A model generated the notes under the pieces. The model was not told the origin of the DNA. It did not search any database and was given only the letters and a program-made list of their open reading frames with translations. Positions 25,020-33,394 of a stretch of 64,000 nucleotides of DNA are shown here, one piece after another. Each line of letters starts with the position of its first letter. Position 1 is the first letter of the stretch. The stretch is from DAOTXL01 sp034435455 (GTDB lineage Bacteria; Chloroflexota; Anaerolineae; JAAYZQ01), in assembly GCA_034435455.1 (NCBI GenBank), contig DAOTXL010000131.1:1-64000 (forward strand). Direction: 5' to 3'. Made by a program: the position numbers and the translations under genes.

Positions 25020-25055
25020 CCTCTCCCCTCTCCCGCTTGCGGGAGAGGGGAGAGG
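25020..25055. repeat. 17-bp perfect inverted repeat in the lpd leader
   Basis: Arms 25020-25036 and 25039-25055 are exact complements separated by TT; the centre reads CTCCCGC-TT-GCGGGAG. REP-like palindromes of this CTCTCCC/GGGAGAG type occur in many GC-rich genomes. It would fold into a very stable hairpin in the lpd transcript. Confidence 0.85.
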
Positions 25056-25159
25056 AGAAAGGGGGGTGAGGGGCAAGAAATTCGGCAGGCCCAGAAAGTG
25101 TCAACCAATTTTGAACCATCCTGTCAAGATAGGCAGCAAGTGGATAACGGGAGGAACCG

Positions 25160-26575
25160 ATGGGTGAATTTGACCTGGTGGTCGTCGGTGGGGGCACGGG
25201 GGGCTATGTGTGCGCCATTCGCGCCGCCCAACTGGGGCTCAAGGCCGCTCTGGTGGAGAAGGATCGGCTCGGAGGGGTGTGCCTCAACCGGGGCTGCATC
25301 CCGACCAAGACGCTGTTGCGGTGCGCCGGCGCCTATCTGGAGGCCGGTCGCCTGGCCGAGTTCGGGGTACGCCTGGAGGGGACCCTGGCGGTGGATTGGG
25401 CAGCGATGGTGGCCCGCAAGGATCAGGTGGTCCGGACCCTGGTCGGCGGCGTCGAGGGCCTGCTGACAGGGCATGGCGTGGAGGTGTTCCCCGGCACGGC
25501 GCGGCTGATCGGCCCCCGCCGCGTGGAGGTAGTGCTGGCCGGTGGCGACCGGACCACGTTGGAGGCACGTCACGTCGTCATTGCCACCGGTTCGGTGCCG
25601 GCCAGGCCGCCCATCCCCGGCCTGGACCTGCCGGGCGTGCTCACCAGCGACGACATCCTGGCCCTGGCGGCGCTGCCCCGGCGGCTGGCCATCATCGGCG
25701 GCGGGGTGATCGGCATCGAGTTCGCCACCCTCTTTAGGGCGCTGGGCGTCCAGGTGGCGGTGATCGAGATGCTGCCCACCATCTTGCCGCCGGTGGACCA
25801 GGAGCTGGCCAAACGCTACCGGGTCTTGCTGAAGCAGCAGGGCGTGGAGCTCAGGCTGGACGCCCGCGTGGACGAGATCGCCGCCGTGGAGGGGGGGCTG
25901 GCGGTGCGGTACACGGTCAGGGATCAGCAGGAAAGGATTGAAGCTGACCTGGTGCTCAACGCCACCGGCCGGGTGCCCTTTAGCCAGGGGCTGGGGCTGG
26001 AGGACCTGGGGGTCGTCAGGCAGCGGGGGCGGGTGCTGGTGGATGACCGTCTGCGGACCAATGTCCCCGGCATCTATGCCATCGGCGATGTGACGGGTGA
26101 GGTGCTGTTGGCCCACGTCGCCAGCCGTCAGGGCGAGGTCGCCGCCGAGGTGATCGCCGGGCACGACAGCCGGATGGACTATCGGGCTGTGCCCAATGTC
26201 GTCTTTTCCCGGCCCGAAATCGCCGGGGTGGGGTTGACCTCACAGCAGGCCAGGGAGCAGGGCCTCGAGGTCCAGGTGGGCACCTTCCCCTTCTCCGCCA
26301 GCGGCAAGGCGCTGTCCCAGGGCGAAACGGAGGGCCAGGTGCGCCTGTTGTGCGAGCCGGGGAGCGGCAAGGTGCTGGGGATGCACATCATGGGGCCGGG
26401 CGCCGGCGACCTGATCGCCGAAGGGGCGTTGGCCGTCCGGCTGGGCCTCACCGCCCGGGAACTGGCCGAGACGATCCACGCCCACCCCACCCTGCCGGAA
26501 GCGGTGGCCGAGGCGGCCCGTGCGGTAGCCTTTGGCGAAGCGATCCACTTTCAGAAATTGGGGAAGCGGCGGTGA
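25160..26575 (+). CDS. lpdA: dihydrolipoamide dehydrogenase
   Basis: 471 residues; ATG 5 bases after GGGAGGA. FAD-binding GGGTGGYVCAIRAAQLG, redox-active disulfide GGVCLNRGCIPTK (C-x4-C), NAD-binding IIGGGVIGIEFATLFRALG, second FAD motif GIYAIGDVTG, and the C-terminal catalytic H-x4-E in HAHPTLPE are all present. As the E3 component it reoxidises lipoyl groups of 2-oxoacid dehydrogenases or the glycine cleavage system. No E1/E2 genes are adjacent. It overlaps the next gene by GTGA. Confidence 0.95.
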   Translation: MGEFDLVVVGGGTGGYVCAIRAAQLGLKAALVEKDRLGGVCLNRGCIPTKTLLRCAGAYLEAGRLAEFGVRLEGTLAVDWAAMVARKDQVVRTLVGGVEGLLTGHGVEVFPGTARLIGPRRVEVVLAGGDRTTLEARHVVIATGSVPARPPIPGLDLPGVLTSDDILALAALPRRLAIIGGGVIGIEFATLFRALGVQVAVIEMLPTILPPVDQELAKRYRVLLKQQGVELRLDARVDEIAAVEGGLAVRYTVRDQQERIEADLVLNATGRVPFSQGLGLEDLGVVRQRGRVLVDDRLRTNVPGIYAIGDVTGEVLLAHVASRQGEVAAEVIAGHDSRMDYRAVPNVVFSRPEIAGVGLTSQQAREQGLEVQVGTFPFSASGKALSQGETEGQVRLLCEPGSGKVLGMHIMGPGAGDLIAEGALAVRLGLTARELAETIHAHPTLPEAVAEAARAVAFGEAIHFQKLGKRR

Positions 26576-27588
26576 AGGTGAATCTCTCCATCGGCACGGC
26601 GGTTGTGCTGGGGCTGGCCAACGCGCCGATGGCCGTTGCGCCGACGACCGCCTACCTGATGCTGGGCGGTCGCTGCCTGCTGAATTGCGCCTTTTGCGCC
26701 CAGGCGCGGGAGAGCCAGGCCGGGGCTCAGCAGCTTTCGCGGGTAACCTGGCCAGAGTTCGAACTGGAGGCCGTGGTCGAACGCCTGGCCCAGGCCGCGG
26801 CCCAGGGCCACATCCGCCGCGCCTGCCTGCAGGTGACCGTCACCGCCGATGCCTGGGAGCAGACGCTGGCCATCGTGCGCAGGGTCAAGTCCGCCACCGA
26901 CCTGCCCTTCGATGTCGCCATTTTGCCCCGTCGGCTGGACCAGGTGCGCCGGTTGCTGGCGGCTGGGGCCGACCACATCGGCTTTGGGCTGGATGCGGCC
27001 AGCGAGCGGGTCTTTCGCCGGGTAAAGGGCGGCAGTTGGGCGCGGAGCCTGGCCCTGATCGAGGCGGCGGCCCGCAGCTTTCCGGGCCGGGTTGCGCTGC
27101 ACCTGATCGTCGGCCTGGGCGAGACGGAGCGGGAGATGGTCGAACGGGTGCAGTGGGCGCATGACCGGGGGGTGACGGTCGGCCTGTTCGCCTTTACCCC
27201 GGTGCGCGGCACCCCTCTGGCCGACCGGCCACCGCCCCCCCTGGCCGTCTACCGGCGGATGCAGGCTGCCCGCTGGCTCATCGTCCACAACCAGGCCCGC
27301 GTGGACGACATGCTCTTTGATGCGATGGGCCACCTCATCGGCCTGGGCGCACCGCTGCCGGCCGGCGGCGAACCGTTCCAGACCTCCGGCTGCCCCGACT
27401 GCAACCGGCCGTTTTACAACGAGCAGCCGGGGGGCCCGCTCTACAACTTTCCGCGGCCGCTCACTGCTGCGGAAGCGGCGCAGGCGATTGAGGAGATGGG
27501 GAGGGCGTTGCACCCCGGCCTGGGGTGTGGTATAATGCTCCCGCCAGGCAAAAGGCCGGGGGAGGAAGAGGATGACCAACCTGCGTGA
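26572..27588 (+). CDS. BioB/LipS-like radical SAM enzyme
   Basis: 338 residues from the GTG at 26572, overlapping the lpd stop; GGGGAAG lies upstream. The radical SAM cluster motif is C-x3-C-x2-C in RCLLNCAFCAQARES, and the barrel contains GLDAASERVFRRVKGG and HLIVGLGETEREMV. The C-terminus carries an extra cysteine pair, SGCPDCNRPFYNEQPGG, not found in biotin synthase. Archaeal-type lipoyl synthases LipS1/LipS2 are BioB-like radical SAM proteins with additional Fe-S ligands. With lpd directly upstream I infer a lipoate-related function. Its partner is not in the window, and biotin synthase or another sulfur-inserting enzyme remains possible. Confidence 0.75.
   Translation: MKVNLSIGTAVVLGLANAPMAVAPTTAYLMLGGRCLLNCAFCAQARESQAGAQQLSRVTWPEFELEAVVERLAQAAAQGHIRRACLQVTVTADAWEQTLAIVRRVKSATDLPFDVAILPRRLDQVRRLLAAGADHIGFGLDAASERVFRRVKGGSWARSLALIEAAARSFPGRVALHLIVGLGETEREMVERVQWAHDRGVTVGLFAFTPVRGTPLADRPPPPLAVYRRMQAARWLIVHNQARVDDMLFDAMGHLIGLGAPLPAGGEPFQTSGCPDCNRPFYNEQPGGPLYNFPRPLTAAEAAQAIEEMGRALHPGLGCGIMLPPGKRPGEEEDDQPA
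27508..27536 (+). promoter_or_regulatory. promoter inside the 3' end of the radical SAM gene
   Basis: TTGCAC (27508-27513), 17-base spacer, TATAAT (27531-27536), 36 bases before the start of the next gene. It allows the downstream genes to be read independently of lpd. Confidence 0.55.
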
Positions 27589-28177
27589 AGCATTGCAAGC
27601 CGTTCTGAGTAGGCCGACACCGGAGGCCCTGGTGGCGCTGCAGGGCGCTTTGTTGAGGTCCAGCCGGCAGGGCGAGGCGGTGGACCGCGCCCTGGAGATC
27701 GCCGGCCGCTTTTACAGCTACCTGTGTGAGTTGCAGGGCAAGATCACGGCCAGGGAGTACAGTGAACTGGCCTCGCGGCTGGACATCGGTGCGGTGGGGA
27801 CCGTCGCGCTGGAAAACATTGTGGCCACCGAACGGTCCAAATTCTGGGAACGGCTGTTGCTGGGCGGCCTGGGCGAGGTGTTGATGGTCGCCGCCAGCCG
27901 CCAGTATATCAAAGCCTGGGAAGCGGAGACGGGGCTGGTGCACAACCAGGCCGCCTGGTACCTGACCGAGGCGCTGTGGCGTGTGTCGGCCCGGATGCAG
28001 CCCGCCCCTTCGGACCCGTCGCCCGACCGACGATGGGCCGCCATTCAGGAGCTGCTGGCCCCGGCCTACGATCCAGGCGTATCGGCGCCGGCCAAGGCTC
28101 TGCTCCTGGGGCGCGTCTTCCAGATGCTGCTGTTGACCTATCTGGCGCAGATGATCACGGCGGCCACGCCGGATTAG
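27572..28177 (+). CDS. helical protein of unknown function, 201 residues
   Basis: Overlaps the end of the radical SAM gene by 17 bases; the ATG follows GGGGGAGGAAGAGG. Almost wholly alpha-helical in appearance, with no signal peptide. Segments such as RQYIKAWEAETGLVHNQAAWYLTEALWRVS and KALLLGRVFQMLLLTYLAQM suggest a soluble helical bundle. No catalytic motif and no family recognised. The close spacing and strong ribosome site make it a real gene. Confidence 0.75.
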   Translation: MTNLREALQAVLSRPTPEALVALQGALLRSSRQGEAVDRALEIAGRFYSYLCELQGKITAREYSELASRLDIGAVGTVALENIVATERSKFWERLLLGGLGEVLMVAASRQYIKAWEAETGLVHNQAAWYLTEALWRVSARMQPAPSDPSPDRRWAAIQELLAPAYDPGVSAPAKALLLGRVFQMLLLTYLAQMITAATPD

Positions 28178-28197
28178 CGGATTGACAGGGGGCAAGG

Positions 28198-30066
28198 ATG
28201 AACGTGAGCACCAACCGCCTTGCTCAAGCAGCGGGCGTTGTGGAGGCGACGGCCGTTTTTCTGTTCTTTTATCAGGCGCTCAGGGTCCTTTTCTCTGTCC
28301 TGTTCGGCCTGATCTACGATGCCCTGTTTGCCGAAACCATGCCCATGACCACCGTCGGGTTGGTGTTGGTCCTGGTCATCCTGGCCCTGGTGTCGCCCCT
28401 GGCCGCGCCCCGCCGGCCGGACCGACGGCGGATCGCGGTGCCGGTTGGGGCGGTGGTTGTCTTTCTGGCGCGCATCCCGCTGACGCCCAACGACCCGCAC
28501 AGCCGTCTGGTGGCCTCTCTCCTCATCGTCGCCGGGGCGGGCCTCTACCTTGCCGCGCGGCTGCGCCGGGGGCCGCGCGACGTGGTCCGCGCCCTGATCC
28601 TGGCCCTGGTCGCCGACCAACTGTTGCGTGCCGCCGGCCACACCTGGGATGTCACTTTGCGCCCGGCGTGGTTGTGGGGGCAGGTGGCGGTGTCGGCGGG
28701 GCTGAGCCTGCTGGCGGGCTGGCTGTTCCGCCCTGGTCCACCGGAGGAGCCAGGCACCGCCGCCGGACCGGGCCTGTTGGGTGGGCTGGCCTGGGGAAGC
28801 TGGCTGTTTCTGGAAACGTCGTTGCTCAACTTTCCCAATGCTCTGGCCCGGTGGAGCGGCGCGCCCTATACGCTGGTCAGTCCGCTGCTCCTGGCGGTCA
28901 CGCTCATCCCGGCCCTCGTTGCCCTCCCCGCTGCCGGGCAGAAGCGGGGAGGGTGGATAGTCGGCGGCACGCTGCTCCTGGCCGGGCTGGCGGTGGGGGG
29001 GCTGCGAACGGGGCCGTGGGCCGCTACGGCCGGCCTGTTGCTGGCCCAACTGGCTGCTGTAAGACTGCTCCCCCTCCTTGTCGGCAGCGGACCGGGCCGG
29101 GGGCTGGCCTGGGGCGGCATCCTGTTCCTCGTCGAAAGTTTTGCCTACGCCTTTACCTTCACCTACCCTTACACGGTAGCGGCATTCCGGGGCCTGGGCC
29201 TGCCCGTTCTTCTCACGGCGGGGGTGCTGGTCGGATTGCCGGCCCTGCGCCGCCCGGCAGCGCCTGAGCAGGTTCTCCGCCTCACCCCGGCCCGCGTGGT
29301 TGTGGCGCTGGTTGCAGGAGGGGCCTTGCTTGGGGCTGTGTTGCCCTTTATCCGGCCGGCCAGGCCATCCCCACCGGAGGCGAGGGGGTTCCTCCGCATT
29401 GCCACCTACAATATCCACTACGGCTATGACACCTTCTGGCACCTCAGTCTGGAGGAGCAGGCCCAGGCCATCGCCGCCGCTGGCGCCGACATAGTGATGC
29501 TCCAGGAGGTGGATACCGGCCGGCCCACCAGCTACATGGTGGACGATGCGCTGTGGCTGGCCCGCCGGCTGGGCATGGAAGCGGTCTACCTGCCCACCAT
29601 GGAGCACCTGACCGGCATCGCTTTGCTGTCCCGTTACCCCGTTCTCGATTCCGAGGGGCTGCTGTTGCCCAGCGAACTGGAACAAACCGGCATCCTCTGG
29701 GCCAGGCTGGATGGGGAGATCCCCGTCAACGCCTTTGCCATCTGGCTGGGCCTGGAACCGGCGGAGCGCGCCCGCCAGCTCGACGCGGCGCTGCCTTTCA
29801 TCGCGGCTCACCCCGGCCCGGCAGCTTTTGGCGGCGATTTCAACTCCACACCCGACTCGCCGGTCTATGCCCGCCTCGCCGAGGCCGGGTTCACCGACCC
29901 CTTTGTCGTCCTGGGGCTCGACTCGCCCCCCACCGACCCGGCGATTAACCCCACGAAACGCATTGATTTCGTCTGGCTGCGCGGCCTGGCACCGCTCGAT
30001 GCCCGGGTGCTCGATTCGCTCGCTTCCGACCACCGACTGGTGATGGTTGAGGCGACGCTGCCGTGA
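28198..30066 (+). CDS. membrane protein with C-terminal endonuclease/exonuclease/phosphatase domain
   Basis: 622 residues; 12 or so membrane helices occupy about residues 15-390. The C-terminal EEP domain (about 398-622) has all the metal and catalytic signatures: N in YNIHYG, E in VMLQEVDTG, D/N in GGDFNSTPDS, D in KRIDFVWL and the terminal SDH. EEP enzymes cleave phosphodiesters in nucleic acids, inositol phosphates or sphingomyelin. A membrane-bound EEP of this layout resembles PGAP2-interacting-type proteins, so a lipid or surface-glycan phosphodiester is a plausible substrate. Confidence 0.82.
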   Translation: MNVSTNRLAQAAGVVEATAVFLFFYQALRVLFSVLFGLIYDALFAETMPMTTVGLVLVLVILALVSPLAAPRRPDRRRIAVPVGAVVVFLARIPLTPNDPHSRLVASLLIVAGAGLYLAARLRRGPRDVVRALILALVADQLLRAAGHTWDVTLRPAWLWGQVAVSAGLSLLAGWLFRPGPPEEPGTAAGPGLLGGLAWGSWLFLETSLLNFPNALARWSGAPYTLVSPLLLAVTLIPALVALPAAGQKRGGWIVGGTLLLAGLAVGGLRTGPWAATAGLLLAQLAAVRLLPLLVGSGPGRGLAWGGILFLVESFAYAFTFTYPYTVAAFRGLGLPVLLTAGVLVGLPALRRPAAPEQVLRLTPARVVVALVAGGALLGAVLPFIRPARPSPPEARGFLRIATYNIHYGYDTFWHLSLEEQAQAIAAAGADIVMLQEVDTGRPTSYMVDDALWLARRLGMEAVYLPTMEHLTGIALLSRYPVLDSEGLLLPSELEQTGILWARLDGEIPVNAFAIWLGLEPAERARQLDAALPFIAAHPGPAAFGGDFNSTPDSPVYARLAEAGFTDPFVVLGLDSPPTDPAINPTKRIDFVWLRGLAPLDARVLDSLASDHRLVMVEATLP

Positions 30067-30072
30067 AGAATG

Positions 30073-30196
30073 GGCCACGAATGCCGACCACGAATGGGAC
30101 ACGAATGCCGACCACGAATGGGACACGAATACACGAATGCCGACCACGAATGGGACACGAATGCACGAATGCACGAATGCACGGACCACGAACCAC
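30073..30196. repeat. tandem repeat of CACGAAT-based units before the HAD gene
   Basis: A 24-base unit (GCCGACCACGAATGGGACACGAAT) starts at 30083, 30107 and 30139, mixed with shorter ACACGAAT/GCACGAAT copies. It fills the whole gap between the EEP and HAD genes. It is open in the HAD reading frame and would add 48 repetitive residues if translated, but the HAD homology starts only at 30214. Confidence 0.85.
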
Positions 30197-30213
30197 GGAT
30201 CGGTCGAAAGCAA

Positions 30214-31584
30214 ATGCTCGAGTTCCGCTACGACGCTGTCATTTTTGATGTGGGGGGGACCCTCATCGGTTTTCACGATCCGGAGCCTTTTCGACAGTTC
30301 CTGGCCGAAGCCAACCTGCCGGCTACGGACGAGGAGGCCCGGCAGTTCCACCGCCGGCTGATGGCGGTTATCCAGGCCGGGCGGGATGGTGCCCAGGGGC
30401 TGGGGGCCGAGGGCGCCGAACTCTATGCCTGGTGGCAGGGCATTTTCCACAAGGCCTGGCCCGACCGCCCCGATCTGGCCGAGAAAATGTTGCGCTGGCT
30501 TTTTGCCGGGCGCTTTGACCGCCTTTTTGCCGACGTGATCCCCGCTCTGGAAGCCCTGCGGGGGATGGGACTGACCTTGGGGGTGCTTTCCAACTTTGGC
30601 CTGCACCTGGGCGACCTGTTGGAGCGGCTGGGCCTGCGCCGCTTTTTCCAGTTTGTGGTCGTTTCGGCCGAAGAAAAAGTGGCCAAACCCAACCCGCGCA
30701 TCTTTGACATCGCCGTGGAACAGGCGGGCCTGGCCCGTGCCCGGCTGCTCTACGTGGGCGACCATCTCGGCGATGACATCGGAGGGGCACGGGGGGCGGG
30801 TCTGGATGCGGTGTTGATCGACCGGGATGACCGCCAGGCCGGGGCGCTCTGCCCGCGCATCCACAGCCTCCTGGAACTGGTGGAGTATGTCCGGCCGCCG
30901 GCGCGCCCGGCCCCGGCCATCGCCTTCGACATGGATGGCACGGTGCTCGACTCGATGCCGGTGCATCTCTTCACCTGGCAGCGGACGCTGGCCCCCCTGG
31001 GCATTGCCCTGACCGCTGCCGACCTCTATCCCCTGGAGGGGGTGCCCACCGAACCGACCGCCCAACGGCTCACCGAAAAGTTCCTGGGCCGGCCCTGCCC
31101 GGCCGAGGAGGCCCGCCGCCTGGCCGAGACCAAGTGGGCGCTCTTTCTCCAGGTTTTCCGGCCCACCTTTGTCCCCGGCATGGTGCCCCTGCTCCACGAC
31201 CTGCGTGGGCGGGGCTACCGGCTGGGGCTGGTCACCGACAGCGCCCGCCGCGTGGTGGAGGAATGCCTGACCCCGGCGGTGGCCGGCCTGTTCGACGTGA
31301 TCGTCAGCGGCGACCAGGTCTCACGGGGCAAACCGGACCCGGAGCCGTATCGCCTGGCCGCCGAGGGCCTGGGGTTCCCCCCTGGCGCCTGCCTGGCGGT
31401 GGAAAACGCCCCCCTGGGCATCCGGTCGGCCAAAGGGGCAGGGATGGCTTGCGTGGCCCTGACGACGACCCTGCCGGCCGGGCAGTTGGCCGACGCCGGC
31501 GCCGACCAGATCTTTGCCGATGCCCAGGCGCTGCGCGCCTGGCTCCTTGCCCACTGGGCGGGCCGGCTGGCCCCAGAACGGTGA
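30214..31584 (+). CDS. fusion of two HAD-superfamily hydrolase domains
   Basis: 456 residues from the ATG at 30214, where HAD homology begins. Domain 1 (1-225): nucleophile D12 in IFDVGGTL, with Gly where the general acid Asp usually stands, motif II LSNFG, motif III K158 and motif IV VGDHLGDDIGGARGAG. Domain 2 (about 235-445): IAFDMDGTVLDS (D239, D241), LVTDSARR, GKPDPEPY and ENAPLGIRSAKGAG, like beta-phosphoglucomutases and sugar-phosphate phosphatases. Two tandem subfamily I HADs in one chain are uncommon. Domain 2 should be a full phosphatase; domain 1 may be weakened by the Asp-to-Gly change. Substrates unknown. Confidence 0.85.
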   Translation: MLEFRYDAVIFDVGGTLIGFHDPEPFRQFLAEANLPATDEEARQFHRRLMAVIQAGRDGAQGLGAEGAELYAWWQGIFHKAWPDRPDLAEKMLRWLFAGRFDRLFADVIPALEALRGMGLTLGVLSNFGLHLGDLLERLGLRRFFQFVVVSAEEKVAKPNPRIFDIAVEQAGLARARLLYVGDHLGDDIGGARGAGLDAVLIDRDDRQAGALCPRIHSLLELVEYVRPPARPAPAIAFDMDGTVLDSMPVHLFTWQRTLAPLGIALTAADLYPLEGVPTEPTAQRLTEKFLGRPCPAEEARRLAETKWALFLQVFRPTFVPGMVPLLHDLRGRGYRLGLVTDSARRVVEECLTPAVAGLFDVIVSGDQVSRGKPDPEPYRLAAEGLGFPPGACLAVENAPLGIRSAKGAGMACVALTTTLPAGQLADAGADQIFADAQALRAWLLAHWAGRLAPER

Positions 31585-31597
31585 ACCCCCACCGGGT

Positions 31598-31625
31598 TTG
31601 CCGGGCGCCGGTTCTGTGGTAAAAT
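31598..31625 (+). promoter_or_regulatory. promoter of the B12-binding radical SAM gene
   Basis: TTGCCG (31598-31603), 16-base spacer, TAAAAT (31620-31625), 19 bases before the ATG. Confidence 0.5.
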
Positions 31626-31643
31626 AGCCCCGGAGGAATTGAG

Positions 31644-33107
31644 ATGAGAATCCTGTTGGTCAGCCCCAAGTCGCCCGTGTGGAACTCGCGCAAACATATC
31701 CACATGGGCCTGGGCTACCTGGCCGGGGCGCTCCTGGCTGCCGGCTACCACGACGTCACCCTGTTCGACGCCGAGGTGGAGGAGGAGACTCTCGCTGCCC
31801 ACCTGGCCCGCGAACGCTACGACCTCGTCGGCATTTCCAGCCCCACGCCGCTGATCTACGAGGCGTGGGAGGCGGCGGCCCAGGCCAGGGCGCAGGGGGC
31901 CATCACCATCCTGGGCGGCCCGCACCTGACCCTCATGCCCGACGAGTCTATGCAGCGGCCAGAAGTGGACCTGGTCGTCCGCGGCGAGGGGGAAGAGACC
32001 CTCGTCGAAGTGGTCCGGGAATTGCAGGCAGCACGCGGCCGGTTGCCGGAGGCGGATTCCCGCCTGTGGCTGGCGGCCTGTTGCCTGGAGCCGATTCAGG
32101 GGTTGAGCTGGAAGGACCAGGCCGGTCGGGTGATCCACAACCCCCCCCGGCCCCTGCGCAAAGAGATTGAGGAGATCCCCTGGCCGGCCTATCATCTGTT
32201 CAAAATCGAACGGTACACCAACCTGCAACCGCTGACCGACGGGCTGGACCCCCAGGCCCGGGCCTATACCCTGGTCACCAGCCGGGGCTGCCCCTACCAG
32301 TGTATCTACTGCTCCAAACCGATCACCGGCAACACCTGGCGGGCCCGCTCGCCCCAAGACGTAGTCGCCGAGTGGCGGTACCTGGTCCAGGAGATGGGCG
32401 CTACCGAGATCGGCATTACCGACGACGTGTGGAACCTGAATCTGGAGCGGGCCAAAGAGATCTGCCGCCTGCTCATTGCCGAGGGGCTGCACCGCGTGCC
32501 ATGGGTCACGATCCACGGGATGCGCGCCGATCACACCGATGCCGAACTGTTCCGCTTGATGAAACAGGCCGGGTGCAGGCGGGTTGGCTTTGGCGTGGAG
32601 AGCGGGAACCAGAAGGTGTTGGATTCCATCAAAAAGAAGCAGACCCTGGACGAGGTCCGTCGGGCGTTCCACCAGGCCCGCTCCGCCGGCCTGCAGACGA
32701 TGGGCTTTTTCATCTTTGGCCTGCCGGCCGACACCGAGGAAACGATGGAAGACACCATCCGGTTTGCCCTGGAGCTGGACCCGGATCTGGCCAACTTTAT
32801 GATCGCCGCCCCCTATCCCGGCACCGAGTTGTGGGAGATTGCCCGTCGCGATGGCCGGCTGTTCAGCCTGGACTGGCGTGACTATGCCATCCATGACGAA
32901 AAGGCCCGTTATGAGCTGCCGACGCTGCCGCCGGAACTGGTGGAGCGCAAATGGCACGAGGCCTACCGCCGCTTCTATCTGCGGCCGGGCCGCATCTGGC
33001 GACGGCTGATCAGCCCCGACACCTGGCGTCGTCTGCCCCAGTACATCCATGACTTTGGGCGCTTTTTCCTGGGGCGCAAAAGCCATGCCGGGCCCAAACA
33101 GGGGTAG
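31644..33107 (+). CDS. cobalamin-binding-domain radical SAM protein
   Basis: 487 residues; ATG 7 bases after GGAGGAA. N-terminal Rossmann-like B12-binding domain (about 1-135: RILLVSPKSPVW, HMGLGYLAGALLAAGY, ITILGGPHLTLMPDE) lacks the D-x-H-x-x-G base-off motif, as in most of this class. The radical SAM core has RGCPYQCIYCSKPITG (C-x3-C-x2-C) near residue 215, followed by ITDDVWNLNLERAKEICR and GVESGNQKVLDSIKK. Relatives methylate or rearrange lipids, cofactors and natural products; P-methylase/HpnP-like and BchE-like groups share the layout. Substrate not deducible here. Confidence 0.87.
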   Translation: MRILLVSPKSPVWNSRKHIHMGLGYLAGALLAAGYHDVTLFDAEVEEETLAAHLARERYDLVGISSPTPLIYEAWEAAAQARAQGAITILGGPHLTLMPDESMQRPEVDLVVRGEGEETLVEVVRELQAARGRLPEADSRLWLAACCLEPIQGLSWKDQAGRVIHNPPRPLRKEIEEIPWPAYHLFKIERYTNLQPLTDGLDPQARAYTLVTSRGCPYQCIYCSKPITGNTWRARSPQDVVAEWRYLVQEMGATEIGITDDVWNLNLERAKEICRLLIAEGLHRVPWVTIHGMRADHTDAELFRLMKQAGCRRVGFGVESGNQKVLDSIKKKQTLDEVRRAFHQARSAGLQTMGFFIFGLPADTEETMEDTIRFALELDPDLANFMIAAPYPGTELWEIARRDGRLFSLDWRDYAIHDEKARYELPTLPPELVERKWHEAYRRFYLRPGRIWRRLISPDTWRRLPQYIHDFGRFFLGRKSHAGPKQG

Positions 33108-33109
33108 TC

Positions 33110-33163
33110 AGGTGCCGGGCACTTGGGGTACCGTTGACGGCCCACCGGAAGTGCCTGGCACCT
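33110..33163. repeat. inverted repeat AGGTGCC(A/G)GGCACTT
   Basis: Arms 33110-33124 and 33149-33163 are inverted with one mismatch in 15 across a 24-base loop. It directly follows the radical SAM stop codon. A partial copy of the arm (TGCCAGGCACT) occurs near 53759. Confidence 0.75.
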
Positions 33164-33207
33164 CTGGCGGCGAGAAGGAAAAGACCCTGCCATGCCCCGG
33201 CCAGAGG

Positions 33208-33235
33208 TTGACTTTTGGGGCAAGATGGGTATAAT
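33208..33235 (+). promoter_or_regulatory. promoter of tRNA-Tyr
   Basis: TTGACT (33208-33213), 16-base spacer, TATAAT (33230-33235), 12 bases before the mature 5' end. Confidence 0.75.
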
Positions 33236-33247
33236 AGAAGATAGCCT

Positions 33248-33332
33248 GGGCAGGTACCCAAGTGGCCAAAGGGGGCGGTCTGTAAAATCGTCGGCTCAGC
33301 CTTCGGAGGTTCGATCCCTCCCCTGCCCACCA
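33248..33332 (+). tRNA. tRNA-Tyr (anticodon GTA)
   Basis: 85 bases. Acceptor arms GGGCAGG and CCTGCCC pair fully, the discriminator is A, and CCA is encoded. The anticodon loop CTGTAAA gives GTA at 33282-33284. The T-arm is GGAGG-TTCGATC-CCTCC, and a long class II variable arm (CGGCTCAGCCTTC region) is present as expected for bacterial tRNA-Tyr. It is the only tRNA in the window and stands alone with its own promoter. Confidence 0.96.
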
Positions 33333-33394
33333 GATAGGAGGAGGCGCAGAATTTGCGGATCAGGCGCAGATTCTGCGCATTTTATTGCAGGTCG

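Larger units (their letters stand above)
24663..25159. other. intergenic region between divergent HDAC-family gene and lpd
   Basis: About 500 bases with no supported gene. It holds a dispersed-type hairpin GCACAGGA-TTTC-TCCTGTGC (24767-24786), the lpd promoter (24912-24940) and a long palindrome (25020-25055) in the lpd leader. Confidence 0.6.

Noticed and set aside
30073..30196. CACGAAT repeats as a CRISPR array
   Set aside because: Units are directly adjacent with no unique spacers of even length and no cas genes in the window.
33110..33163. Intrinsic terminator after the B12 radical SAM gene
   Set aside because: The inverted repeat has a 24-base loop and no U-tract; it looks more like a dispersed repeat.
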